Assembly: GCA_021817345.1 (NCBI GenBank)
Contig: JAKAVC010000075.1
Location: forward strand, 1-40,720
Direction of reading: 5' to 3'
Length of the DNA: 40,720 bases
From: Deltaproteobacteria bacterium
GTDB taxonomy: Bacteria > Desulfobacterota > Binatia > Binatales > Binataceae
Shown here: piece by piece, positions 16,723-24,628 of the stretch
How positions within the stretch are numbered: position 1 is the stretch's first letter
How the letters are laid out: the number at the start of each line of letters is the position of its first letter
Notes under the pieces: model-generated
Databases searched by the model: none
Told to the model about the DNA's origin: nothing
The model's input: the letters and a program-made list of their open reading frames with translations, nothing else
Made by a program: the position numbers and the translations under genes

Positions 16723-17577
16723 TCAGATCGATACCGGCATCGGACGCCCGATGAGTTGTTCCACGCTCGGGCAGGAAGCGCGCATATGGCGCTCGAACTC
16801 GCCGCGTTCCATCCGCGGCGCAAGAAAACGATCGCGTCCCCAGTTGGTGAGCATGTAGTAGCGTTCAATCGCCGCTTCGCCGCGCGGCACGACACCCTTG
16901 TGGAACAGGTATCTCCAGGTGAGAACGTGGCGCGCCTCTTCCGGTTTGACGATTTTGTTCACCTGCTCGGCAAGCTGAGCGGCTAGCGGATGACGCCATT
17001 CGGCGCACGCCCTCAACACCAGCGGAAACGCGCGTTCCAGCGCGAGCGTTTCCACTCCACCAAGGACCGCCATGATGTCCAGCACCTTTTGCGTGTTGAC
17101 GGCTGGATCGTCCGTGGGATCGAGGAAATTCGCTCCCTGCTGGAATCCGTCCTCCGCGACCGGCTCGGCGGCGATTCCACCCATCTCATAGTAAGCCGCG
17201 CCGAAGATTTTGTCGCCGTGGCCGGCTTCCTCGGCTGACTGCTGGTTAAGGGCGACGAAGGCCGCGTCACGCACCTCGGGCGCGAGCTCCGACCTGATGG
17301 CGCATCGCGCGGCCCGATACGTCGGGTCCTGACCGGCCTTTTCGGTCACCGCATACCCGCGCAGCATCATGTAGAAGTCCGCCACCGTCATCGGCTTACC
17401 CTCGTAATCGGTGGCGACCAGCGGGTCCGGGTCGATTCCCCGCTCGGAGAGCCGTGCGCGCGCGCCAGGCAATTGCGCACGCATCTTTTCGAGCAAGAGC
17501 TGGTTCTGGCGTTCGCGCTCGGCGCGAATCGCGGCCGGATCGAAGACGCTTTGAGCGGCGGTGTCACGATCAGCCAT
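16723..17577 (-). CDS. Ferritin-like superfamily protein, putative diiron
   Basis: A 284-residue mostly helical protein with no signal peptide. It has two ExxH motifs, 'EEAGH' at 116-120 and 'EEARH' at 213-217. Glu79 (in 'AVTEK') and Glu176 (in 'GGVETLALE') could be the remaining carboxylate ligands. The E...ExxH...E...ExxH order is that of ferritin-like four-helix bundles holding two irons, found in oxygenases and oxidases as well as stores; 284 residues is too long for a storage ferritin. I cannot assign a substrate. The ATG at 17577 has GGAG about 13 bases upstream. It is divergent from an O-methyltransferase, with a palindrome 29 bases upstream of its start that could control both. Confidence 0.7.
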   Translation of the reverse strand: MADRDTAAQSVFDPAAIRAERERQNQLLLEKMRAQLPGARARLSERGIDPDPLVATDYEGKPMTVADFYMMLRGYAVTEKAGQDPTYRAARCAIRSELAPEVRDAAFVALNQQSAEEAGHGDKIFGAAYYEMGGIAAEPVAEDGFQQGANFLDPTDDPAVNTQKVLDIMAVLGGVETLALERAFPLVLRACAEWRHPLAAQLAEQVNKIVKPEEARHVLTWRYLFHKGVVPRGEAAIERYYMLTNWGRDRFLAPRMERGEFERHMRASCPSVEQLIGRPMPVSI

Positions 17578-17605
17578 GATGCGACTCGATCTCCTTCAAA
17601 TTGAA

Positions 17606-17621
17606 CCTAACAATCGTTAGG
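17606..17621. promoter_or_regulatory. Perfect palindrome, candidate TetR operator
   Basis: CCTAACAATCGTTAGG is a perfect 6+4+6 inverted repeat in the 171-bp region between two divergent genes. TAAC-N4-GTTA half-sites of this size are common TetR-family operators, and a TetR gene lies just beyond the methyltransferase. Its position close to the ferritin-like gene's start suits repression. Confidence 0.5.
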
Positions 17622-17703
17622 AACACTAGCGAACCGCTGCCGCGCGGGCAAGATGTCAAACGCGTGAGGGTGGCGCGGGAGCGGCAGTTCTGCTAGGCAG
17701 CGG

Positions 17704-17739
17704 ATGATTGTCTTTTTCAAGATGATTGTCTTTTTCAAG
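17704..17739 (+). repeat. Two tandem copies of an 18-bp unit upstream of the methyltransferase
   Basis: The unit ATGATTGTCTTTTTCAAG occurs at 17704-17721 and again, exactly, at 17722-17739. The last bases of copy two, with the next GAG, form the AAGGAG ribosome site of the methyltransferase. Each copy starts with an in-frame ATG, so upstream initiation would add six or twelve residues, but neither ATG has a good ribosome site. Confidence 0.85.
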
Positions 17740-17748
17740 GAGAATGCG

Positions 17749-18789
17749 ATGCCCGCGAATCGCCGCCCCACCAGATTAAAATCAAGACCGCCAGTGCCGA
17801 TCCGAAAGCTCACCGAGGAAATGATGTGGTCGCTGTGGCGCGCCTTCGCGCTGGTCGCGGCGATCGAACTGGACGTCTTCACCCGTATCGACGCGGGAAA
17901 GACCACGGCGCGCGAAATCGCCGAGGACGCGGGCGCAGATGAAGCCGCGATGCGCCGCCTGCTCGACGCCCTGGTGGCGCTCGGATACCTGAGACGCGTG
18001 AAGGATCGCTATGCGCTGGAGGCGCTCGCGAAAACATGCCTGGTGCGCGGCGGCGATCTGTACATGGAAGGCGCGGCGATGATCGCGCGCGGACTCACGA
18101 TGGGTTGGATGCAGCTTGCGGAAGTGGTGCGCACCGGCAAACCCGCCGTCCAGGAAAATTCCGAGGCTCGCGCGCGCCAGTTCTTCCCGGTGCTGGTGAG
18201 AAGCCTGTTTCCCGCCAACTATACCGCCGCGCGGGCCGCCGCGGCGTCGCTCGCTCGCGACCGCCGTCATCCGATCGCGAGCATCCTCGATGTCGCCGCG
18301 GGCTCGGGCGCGTGGTCGATTCCATTTGCCGAACGGTTTCCCAAGGCCCGTGTCACCGTGCTCGATTTTCCCGAGGTGACGCCGATCGCCCGCGAATACG
18401 CCACGGCGCACGGCGTCGCGGAGCGCTACGAATTCCTGGAGGGCAATCTCCGCGAGACGGACTTCGGGCGCGACTGCCGCGACCTCGTGATCCTCGGGCA
18501 CATCGTGCATAGCGAAGGCCCGGAGTGGGGCCGGCGGCTCATCGAAAAATCCGCCGCCGCGCTGCGCAAGGGCGGAACGCTCATGATTGCCGAGATGGTT
18601 CCGAACGATGCGCGCACCGGGCCCGCGCCTGAGATGCTGTTCAGCCTGAACATGCTGATCCATACGGGCGAGGGCGACGTGTTCACGATGGCCGATTATC
18701 GCAAATGGCTTCGTGCGGCGGGCCTCGGCAACGTGAGGACGCTGAAGACGGCAGCGGCGCCGTCGCCGCTCATTTTCGCGACCAAGTGA
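17749..18789 (+). CDS. SAM-dependent O-methyltransferase, Methyltransf_2 type
   Basis: A 346-residue protein with an N-terminal winged-helix dimerisation domain (about 20-95) and a C-terminal Rossmann SAM-binding domain. 'DVAAGSGAW' at about 181-189 is motif I, and 'ILGHIVHSEG' near 250 holds the His position used as general base in this family. The family O-methylates small aromatic or isoprenoid-like compounds; the substrate here is unknown. The ATG at 17749 was chosen for its ideal AAGGAG ribosome site six bases upstream. It is divergent from the ferritin-like gene and ends at a strong hairpin before the convergent TetR gene. Confidence 0.85.
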   Translation: MPANRRPTRLKSRPPVPIRKLTEEMMWSLWRAFALVAAIELDVFTRIDAGKTTAREIAEDAGADEAAMRRLLDALVALGYLRRVKDRYALEALAKTCLVRGGDLYMEGAAMIARGLTMGWMQLAEVVRTGKPAVQENSEARARQFFPVLVRSLFPANYTAARAAAASLARDRRHPIASILDVAAGSGAWSIPFAERFPKARVTVLDFPEVTPIAREYATAHGVAERYEFLEGNLRETDFGRDCRDLVILGHIVHSEGPEWGRRLIEKSAAALRKGGTLMIAEMVPNDARTGPAPEMLFSLNMLIHTGEGDVFTMADYRKWLRAAGLGNVRTLKTAAAPSPLIFATK

Positions 18790-18792
18790 CGA

Positions 18793-18816
18793 ATGCGGGC
18801 GCGCTTGCGCCCGCAT
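18793..18816. terminator. Bidirectional hairpin terminator
   Basis: A perfect 10-bp GC-rich stem (ATGCGGGCGC and GCGCCCGCAT) with a GCTT tetraloop lies 3 bp after the methyltransferase stop and 24 bp beyond the TetR stop on the other strand. There is no T-run. Confidence 0.6.
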
Positions 18817-18839
18817 CGCGGCGGCGCGCGCGCAGTCGC

Positions 18840-19532
18840 CTAGCGCGACATCAACCCTGCCGTAACCATCCGGTAAACCTCGTCGGTTATGCGCAGGCGT
18901 TGCTCGTCGTAGCGCGGCGGCTCGTCCCAGTTGCAGAACCAGTTCATCGCTCCGAACATCAGCGAGGCGATTATCTGCGAGTCTTCGCGCTCGAGCGTCT
19001 TACCGTATTTTTCGGCGACCCGTTCGACGATCCTGCGGCAGACGCGCGAGTACTCGCGCTTGAAGCGCGCGATTTGCGTCGCATGACGGCCCGAGAGCGA
19101 ATCGGCCTCGCGCACCAGGACCTTCATCTCGGGTAGGTTGTTCATGTGGTATTCGAGATGGCCCTGGATGAACAGGCGTAGCGCCTCCTCGGGATCGGCG
19201 GCCTGTTCGGCGCGTTCCCGTGCGCCTTTCAGCAACTGCTCGAAGGCCCGCCTGGAGATGAGGTAGAGCAGTTCTTCCTTGTTGCGCAGATAGTAGTAGA
19301 TGCGCGGAAAGGAGATTTGCGCATGCGCGGCGATGTCGCGAATGGACGCGATGCCGAAGCTTTTTTCCGCAAATACCGCGGCGGCCGCCTGCAATATGTG
19401 TTCTATATTGGCGTCATAGCGTTCTTCGGGGCCGAGCGTGCGCCGGTTGCTCCTGGCCGCGGCGGCGCGTCTGGACGACGAAGCGGGATGTGATCGTTTC
19501 ACCCAATCCTCCCTGCGCGGCGTGTCGATCAT
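18840..19532 (-). CDS. TetR-family transcriptional regulator
   Basis: A 230-residue regulator. A basic tail of about 40 residues precedes the TetR helix-turn-helix: 'ILQAAAAVFAEKSFGIASIR' then 'DIAAHAQISFPRIYYYLRNK' covers the two DNA-binding helices (about 46-92). The C-terminal ligand-binding domain is helical and resembles regulators of lipid or aromatic acyl-CoA catabolism. It presumably binds a small effector and releases its operators. Nearby palindrome CCTAACAATCGTTAGG at 17606-17621 is a candidate site. Two SDR genes lie upstream in the same orientation. A start farther downstream is possible given the disordered N-terminus. Confidence 0.88.
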   Translation of the reverse strand: MIDTPRREDWVKRSHPASSSRRAAAARSNRRTLGPEERYDANIEHILQAAAAVFAEKSFGIASIRDIAAHAQISFPRIYYYLRNKEELLYLISRRAFEQLLKGARERAEQAADPEEALRLFIQGHLEYHMNNLPEMKVLVREADSLSGRHATQIARFKREYSRVCRRIVERVAEKYGKTLEREDSQIIASLMFGAMNWFCNWDEPPRYDEQRLRITDEVYRMVTAGLMSR

Positions 19533-19658
19533 TCCGATCCGGTTTCCTTGTGATTGTCGGCAGGCGCCCGCGGCCAGGGCGCCACAACCGATTTGGCGGC
19601 ACTATCGCCTTGAACGCCGGTTCAACCAACCCCCGGTGGCGTCGCGGTAAAACCATTC

Positions 19659-20429
19659 CTAACCCGCCATCGTAAGGCCGCCGCTCACACTGAGCACCTG
19701 CCCGGTGACGAAATCGGCGTCGGACGACGCGAAGAAAGCGACCGCGCCGGCGAGATCCTCCGGCTTGCCGAGCCGCCGAAACGGGATCGCGCGCGCCATC
19801 GCCGTAAGCACGCCCTCGCGCCCCTCCATCGCGTCGCGCAGGAGCGCGGTCTCGGTCGGGCCCGGGCACACCACGTTAACGTTGATGCCGTAACGGGCGA
19901 GTTCACGCGCGAGCGTCTTGGAAAACGCGATTATCGCGCCCTTGCACCCGGCGTAAACCGCCTCGCCGGTCGAGCCAACGCGTCCGGCGTCGGATGAAAT
20001 GGAGACTATCTTGCCGGCCTTGCGCGACTGCATCCGAGGCGCGATCGCCTTGCAGCAGTTGAGCACGCCGCGATAGTTGATCGCGATTACCCGGTCCCAC
20101 GTTTCGGGGGTGCTGTCGAGGAACGGCTCGACCCGGTCCCATCCCGCGTTATTGACGAGGACGTCGATCGGGCCAAGCTCGCGCTCGACGCGATCGGCGG
20201 CGGCGAGCGCCTGGTCGAGCCGGGTCACGTCGAGTTCGACGGCGAGCGCGTGGCCAGCCGCGGCGCGGATTTCTTCGGCGGTCGCATTGGCGGCGGCGGT
20301 CTGAATGTCCGCGACGGCAACCTTCGCGCCCTCGGCCGCAAGCCGAAATGCGATCGCGCGTCCGATACCCTGCGCGGCGCCGGTTACAATAGCCACTTTT
20401 CCCTTCAGCCTGATGCTCGAAGTTTCCAT
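19659..20429 (-). CDS. SDR dehydrogenase, BadH-like (2-hydroxycyclohexanecarboxyl-CoA dehydrogenase-like)
   Basis: A 256-residue classical short-chain dehydrogenase/reductase with cofactor motif 'TGAAQGIG' (16-23), 'NNAGWD' (93-98) and catalytic Ser146, Tyr159 and Lys163. Several stretches, 'VGSTGEAVYAGCKGA', 'VVCPGPTETALL' and the C-terminal 'GQVLSVSGGLTMAG', closely recall BadH, which oxidises 2-hydroxycyclohexane-1-carboxyl-CoA to the keto thioester in alicyclic-acid and some benzoate pathways. I recognise this by wording, not alignment. No other bad genes are visible in the window, so the substrate may differ. The ATG at 20429 was preferred to an upstream TTG. It lies 62 bp after a second SDR. 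Confidence 0.85.
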   Translation of the reverse strand: METSSIRLKGKVAIVTGAAQGIGRAIAFRLAAEGAKVAVADIQTAAANATAEEIRAAAGHALAVELDVTRLDQALAAADRVERELGPIDVLVNNAGWDRVEPFLDSTPETWDRVIAINYRGVLNCCKAIAPRMQSRKAGKIVSISSDAGRVGSTGEAVYAGCKGAIIAFSKTLARELARYGINVNVVCPGPTETALLRDAMEGREGVLTAMARAIPFRRLGKPEDLAGAVAFFASSDADFVTGQVLSVSGGLTMAG

Positions 20430-20490
20430 GTTTCTCACAATCGCCTTTTCAAACAAGGATGCTACGCGAACGGGCGCGACAGGAGGATTG

Positions 20491-21246
20491 TTAGGTCACG
20501 GTCCATCCGCCGTCGATAATAAACGGGGCTCCGGTTGCAAACGAAGAGTCGTCGCTGGCCAGGAAGAGCGCGGTTCTGGCGATCTCCTGCGCAACGCCCA
20601 CCCGCCCGAGGACCGAGAGCCTCGCGGTCTGCTGCTGGTTCATCCCGCCGCTCGCATGAAGCCGCTCGACCATCGGCGTATCGATCGCGCCCGGACAGAT
20701 ACAGTTGACGCGGATATTGTAGCGTCCGTACTCGGCGGCGCCGACGCGCGTAAGCGCGATCACGCCGGCCTTCGCCGCGCAGTACGCCGCCGAGCCGCGA
20801 ATCGCGACGAGCCCCGCAATCGATGCGGTGTTGATAATCGAGCCGCCGCCGTTGCGGATCATGTGGGGCAGTGCGTGTTTCATCCCGAGCCATACGCCGC
20901 GAAGGTTGATCGCGATGACGCGATCGAATCCTTCTTCGCTCAGTTGGGCGAGGAATCCACCTTCGCCTTCAATACCAGCGTTATTGAAAAGCACGTCGGG
21001 CGGTCCGAAGTTCTTGACCGTCGCCGCGACCATCGCCTCGGCGTCCTCGCCGCGCGACACGTCGGCGCGAAAGGCGAATGCGTGTCCGCCCTCCGCCTTG
21101 ATCCGCTGCACGGTCTGGGCGGCGGAAGCCTCATTGATATCGGTTACGGCGACGCTGGCGCCCTCCCTGGCGAATAGAAGCGCGGTCGCCCGGCCCATCC
21201 CCGAGCCGCCACCGGTTATAAGTGCCGTCTTTCCGGCAAGCTTCAT
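20491..21246 (-). CDS. SDR-family oxidoreductase
   Basis: A 250-residue classical SDR with 'TGGGSGMG' (11-18) for NAD(P) binding, 'NNAG' (88-91) and catalytic Ser142, Tyr155 and Lys159. Asp36 in 'VAVTDINE' after the second strand suggests NAD(H) preference. The ATG at 21246 is preceded by an excellent GGAGGAG site. Its substrate cannot be named. It is the first gene of a probable minus-strand unit with the BadH-like SDR and possibly the TetR regulator. Confidence 0.88.
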   Translation of the reverse strand: MKLAGKTALITGGGSGMGRATALLFAREGASVAVTDINEASAAQTVQRIKAEGGHAFAFRADVSRGEDAEAMVAATVKNFGPPDVLFNNAGIEGEGGFLAQLSEEGFDRVIAINLRGVWLGMKHALPHMIRNGGGSIINTASIAGLVAIRGSAAYCAAKAGVIALTRVGAAEYGRYNIRVNCICPGAIDTPMVERLHASGGMNQQQTARLSVLGRVGVAQEIARTALFLASDDSSFATGAPFIIDGGWTVT

Positions 21247-21367
21247 CCCCAATCTCCTCCGCGAGAAGTCGGTTTTGCGTTTCGCACAATAGCGCATTGC
21301 TTCGCGATCGGGTTAACCGTGAGTGGTTGCGGTGAAGCGCGGCGCGGTGTGCCGTCGCGCCCGCGGG

Positions 21368-22726
21368 TTATCGAGGCGGCTCCATTATGGTTAGGACGCC
21401 TTGTTCGCTGCCGTCGTCGACCAGCGCGAGATATTTTCCCGCCGGCGACCAGCTCATCTCGACCAGGCCGCGCGCCGGCCCGTAGGCCAGGACGAAGGCC
21501 GACCGGGTCGCGAGCGAGTAGGCGATTATTCTTCGCAATACGCCCGACGTTGTCGGCAAAAACGTGTCCATCGCGGCGTGATCCGATCGCTGCGAATAGG
21601 CCATCGTGCTCCGCGCGAGCAGGGCGGGGGTAGTATTAAAACCGAGAGAAACCACTTCGAGTTCGCGTTTGCTGGCGCGCGACAACGCGAGCTGCGCGAG
21701 AATCGGCCGGTTGGGAAAGCGGCTTGCCCCGCGAAAGGTGAGAGCGCTGTTGCCCAGGGCGAGCACGTCACCCGCCGAGGTGAACGCCGCCGCCTGCGAA
21801 GAAACCACGGTGAGCGCGGGGGCCACGGTTTTGCCGACCCAGTAACGGTAAGTCGAAACGACTCCGTCGACGCCTCGTTGCGCATAGAGAAAGGAGCTCT
21901 CGTCGGGAGACCATGCAATCACCCGCATCGGTCCCGGAGCAAAGAGAGGTTTGCATGACGGCCCCTCGCGAGTCAGCAGGACGGGTGGCACGTTTGCTTC
22001 GCCCTGGGCGACGGCGTGGTTGCGGCGCGGTCCCCATACCAGCGCCGAAAGCGGGCACTTGACGGCTTCGAATTCCGCGGTGACCATCCCGTTGATTCCA
22101 ATCACGTAGAGGCCGGCTTTGCCGCGCTTCGGCTTTTTGTCCCGCGATTTCGCCTGCCGCGCTCCGGCCACGGCCGGTTTGTCGCGAAGCGCTAGTGCGA
22201 TCGTAACCGGATCGAGCCATGCGACGCTTGCGCTCGCAAAATCGCCATCGAAGGTTGCCGCGGGATGGCCCCCGCCGGTGGCGATAAGGTCGCGGACCAC
22301 GATTTCGAGCCGTTTTTTGCTGGGGTTGTAAACCGCGTAGGCGAGCGACATCCCGTTCTGATTCGCCGCCACGTCGACTATCACGCCGTCCCTTGCGCCT
22401 GGACCTCCATCGGCCGCGATAAGGCGCCGCTTCCTCCATCCCGCTCCGCTATAGCCGTAGATCTCGGTTCTTCCACGCTCGGCGCCGACGACTGCGACCT
22501 CGGTTCCGTTCTGAAGCCACATCGGCTCGCGTGCCGGGTTCGGCACGAATCCCGCCGGCAGCTTCAGGTTCGCCATTACCTTGACTCCCGGCGTAACGTC
22601 CATCGTCGCGGTGTGGACCGTGACGACCGGCAGCATCGCTTTCGGCGGAGTGCGCCTGAAAAACGAACATGCGCCGAGCGAGAGCGCGGCGCAGAGCGCG
22701 ATGAGAACAAGAAAAGACCTGGCCAT
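21368..22726 (-). CDS. Lipoprotein with beta-propeller-like repeats
   Basis: A 452-residue protein with a type II signal peptide ending in 'LGAC' (17-20), so Cys20 is lipidated. The rest is beta-rich with recurring blade-like phrases, for example 'MRVIAWSPDESSFLYAQRG' and 'GLVEMSWSPAGKYLALVDDG', the 'WSPDG' style of TolB/WD40-like propellers. A Lys-rich insert ('KSRDKKPKRGK') lies about midway. No enzyme motif is seen; a structural or binding role in the envelope is inferred. It is divergent from sppA across 53 bp. On its own strand, TTGCGA (22762-22767) and TACACT (22738-22743) with 18-bp spacing are a weak promoter candidate. Confidence 0.65.
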   Translation of the reverse strand: MARSFLVLIALCAALSLGACSFFRRTPPKAMLPVVTVHTATMDVTPGVKVMANLKLPAGFVPNPAREPMWLQNGTEVAVVGAERGRTEIYGYSGAGWRKRRLIAADGGPGARDGVIVDVAANQNGMSLAYAVYNPSKKRLEIVVRDLIATGGGHPAATFDGDFASASVAWLDPVTIALALRDKPAVAGARQAKSRDKKPKRGKAGLYVIGINGMVTAEFEAVKCPLSALVWGPRRNHAVAQGEANVPPVLLTREGPSCKPLFAPGPMRVIAWSPDESSFLYAQRGVDGVVSTYRYWVGKTVAPALTVVSSQAAAFTSAGDVLALGNSALTFRGASRFPNRPILAQLALSRASKRELEVVSLGFNTTPALLARSTMAYSQRSDHAAMDTFLPTTSGVLRRIIAYSLATRSAFVLAYGPARGLVEMSWSPAGKYLALVDDGSEQGVLTIMEPPR

Positions 22727-22779
22727 CGAAAACCGCTAGTGTAGAAGGGCTATCACTATGATCGCAATCGGAGCTTCTG

Positions 22780-24597
22780 ATGGACAGCCCTCGGCGTAGG
22801 CCTTTCACTATGGGGCGCGAGACACGGATCGCGATCCTGTTTGGTGTTTTGATCGCGTTCGCCGCCGTTGCAATACACGATCGCAGCTACGAAGCCGGCC
22901 TGCTGTGGGCGAGCACCGCCGCCGCGCTCGTCGCGGGCTTCTATTTTCTCGTGTTCAGGCCCGCCCGCATCCCGCGCGACGCCGTCGTGATGGTCAAGCT
23001 TTCGGGTTTGCTGCATGAGGAAACCGGCCATTCGCCGCTCGAGCAGCTCCTCGGGCGCGGATTCCCCTCGCTTGCCCATCTGCGCCACGCGCTCGACGCC
23101 GCCGCTGCCGATCCGCGGGTGCGGGCGATCGTGGTCGAGGTCGCGGGTGTGCAAAACGGCCTTGCGGTAGCCGAGGAACTCCATGACATGCTGCGCGCCT
23201 CGCGGGACGCGGGCAAGCGGGTTATCGCGGTGATACGCGACGATCTTGCCTCGGTGCGCGATTATCTGATCGCGTCGGGAGCGGGCGAGGTCGTGATCAA
23301 CCCGGACACGATGGTGGCGATGACGGGCGTCGCGGCGGGAAGCTTCTTCGTCAAGCGCGCGCTCGATCGCTTCCAGGTCCGGGTGCAGACCCTGCAATGG
23401 AAGGAATACAAGGGCGCGGCGGAAACCCTGAGCCGCGAGAGCATGTCGCCCGAGCTTCGCGAATCGCTCGAAGCGGTGATCCACGACTGGCGCGAAGTGC
23501 TGGTGAACCGGGTCGCGGCGGCGCGAAAGCTCCCGCCCGAGCGCGCCCGGGAACTGACCGGCGCCGGATTCATGAGCGCGCGGGCGGCGCGGATGGCGGG
23601 ATTGGCCGATCGCGAAGGCTACGTCGAGGATATCCGGGCCGAGTTCGACCCGACCGGCAAGCGCAAGCCGTTCGTCAGCCTCGCGCGCTACCTGCGCCAT
23701 GCGTACTACGTAAGCGGGCGCGGCAAGCGCGCCCGTATCGGCGTCGTTTACGCGACCGGGCCCGTAATCACCGGCGCCCCGCCGGCGGCCGGCGAGTTTA
23801 TCAGCGGTGAGGCCACCGCGGCCCAGATTGAGCGCGCCTCGCGGGATCCGCAGGTTGCGGCGATCGTGCTCCGGGTCAATTCTCCGGGCGGTTCGGCGGT
23901 CGGCTCGGATCTCGTATGGCGCGCGGTGCGCGAAGCGCAGGGGCGCGGCAAACCTGTGGTGGTCTCGATGGGCGACGTGGCGGCCTCGGGCGGCTATTAC
24001 GTCGCCGCGGCGGCCGACGCGATCGTGGCCGAGCCGTCTTCGCTGACCGGTTCGATCGGCGTGGTCTATGCGAAGTTCGACCTGTCGGAGGTGCTGGCAA
24101 AAGTCGGCGTTGGTCTCGAGTTCGTGAAGAGCGACCCGCACGGCGACGCGCTCTCGATTGCTCGCTCGATGACCGACGCGGAGCTTGGCCAGTTGAATGA
24201 AGCGATCGGAAACCTCTACGCGAATTTCACCGCCAAGGTCGCGCAGGGACGAAAGCTCGACGCCGAAGCGACCGAGGAAGTCGCGCGGGGCAGGGTGTGG
24301 ACGGGAGCCGCGGCCAAGGCTCGAAACCTGATCGACGAGACGGGCGGGATGGCGCGCGCGATTCAACTCGCCCGCGAAAAAGCCGGAATCGGGCGTGATG
24401 AGCCGCATGAACTGGTTTCTTTCAGCGCCCCGCGTTTTTCGGCCGCGCTCAGGCTCGCCATTTCGGGCGAGGAACCGGCGACGTGGGCCGAGCCGGTCGC
24501 GCGTGCGCTCGGAGTGCCGGCCGGGTGGATGCCGGCGATGACACGAATCCTGTCGCGCGGCGGCACGATGCTGCTCGCCCCGCCGATAGACTTCTGA
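22780..24597 (+). CDS. sppA: Signal peptide peptidase SppA, long (67K) type
   Basis: A 605-residue membrane-anchored serine protease of family S49 that degrades cleaved signal peptides in the cytoplasmic membrane. Two transmembrane helices lie within residues 15-60. The protein has two tandem ClpP-like domains: Lys211 in 'WKEYKGAAE' (first half) and Ser403 in 'GDVAASGGYYVAAAAD' (second half) form the Ser-Lys dyad, at nearly the same positions as in E. coli SppA. The ATG at 22780 follows GGAG at a good distance. Its stop lies 31 bp from that of the convergent DUF2333-like gene, with no clear terminator between. Confidence 0.93.
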   Translation: MDSPRRRPFTMGRETRIAILFGVLIAFAAVAIHDRSYEAGLLWASTAAALVAGFYFLVFRPARIPRDAVVMVKLSGLLHEETGHSPLEQLLGRGFPSLAHLRHALDAAAADPRVRAIVVEVAGVQNGLAVAEELHDMLRASRDAGKRVIAVIRDDLASVRDYLIASGAGEVVINPDTMVAMTGVAAGSFFVKRALDRFQVRVQTLQWKEYKGAAETLSRESMSPELRESLEAVIHDWREVLVNRVAAARKLPPERARELTGAGFMSARAARMAGLADREGYVEDIRAEFDPTGKRKPFVSLARYLRHAYYVSGRGKRARIGVVYATGPVITGAPPAAGEFISGEATAAQIERASRDPQVAAIVLRVNSPGGSAVGSDLVWRAVREAQGRGKPVVVSMGDVAASGGYYVAAAADAIVAEPSSLTGSIGVVYAKFDLSEVLAKVGVGLEFVKSDPHGDALSIARSMTDAELGQLNEAIGNLYANFTAKVAQGRKLDAEATEEVARGRVWTGAAAKARNLIDETGGMARAIQLAREKAGIGRDEPHELVSFSAPRFSAALRLAISGEEPATWAEPVARALGVPAGWMPAMTRILSRGGTMLLAPPIDF

Positions 24598-24628
24598 TTG
24601 CCGCGGCCGACGCGGAACGAATCGCAAG

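Noticed and set aside
22756-24627. A 623-codon minus-strand frame opposite sppA
   Set aside because: Same GC-bias effect; composition is arginine- and histidine-rich, and sppA with its Ser-Lys dyad explains the region.
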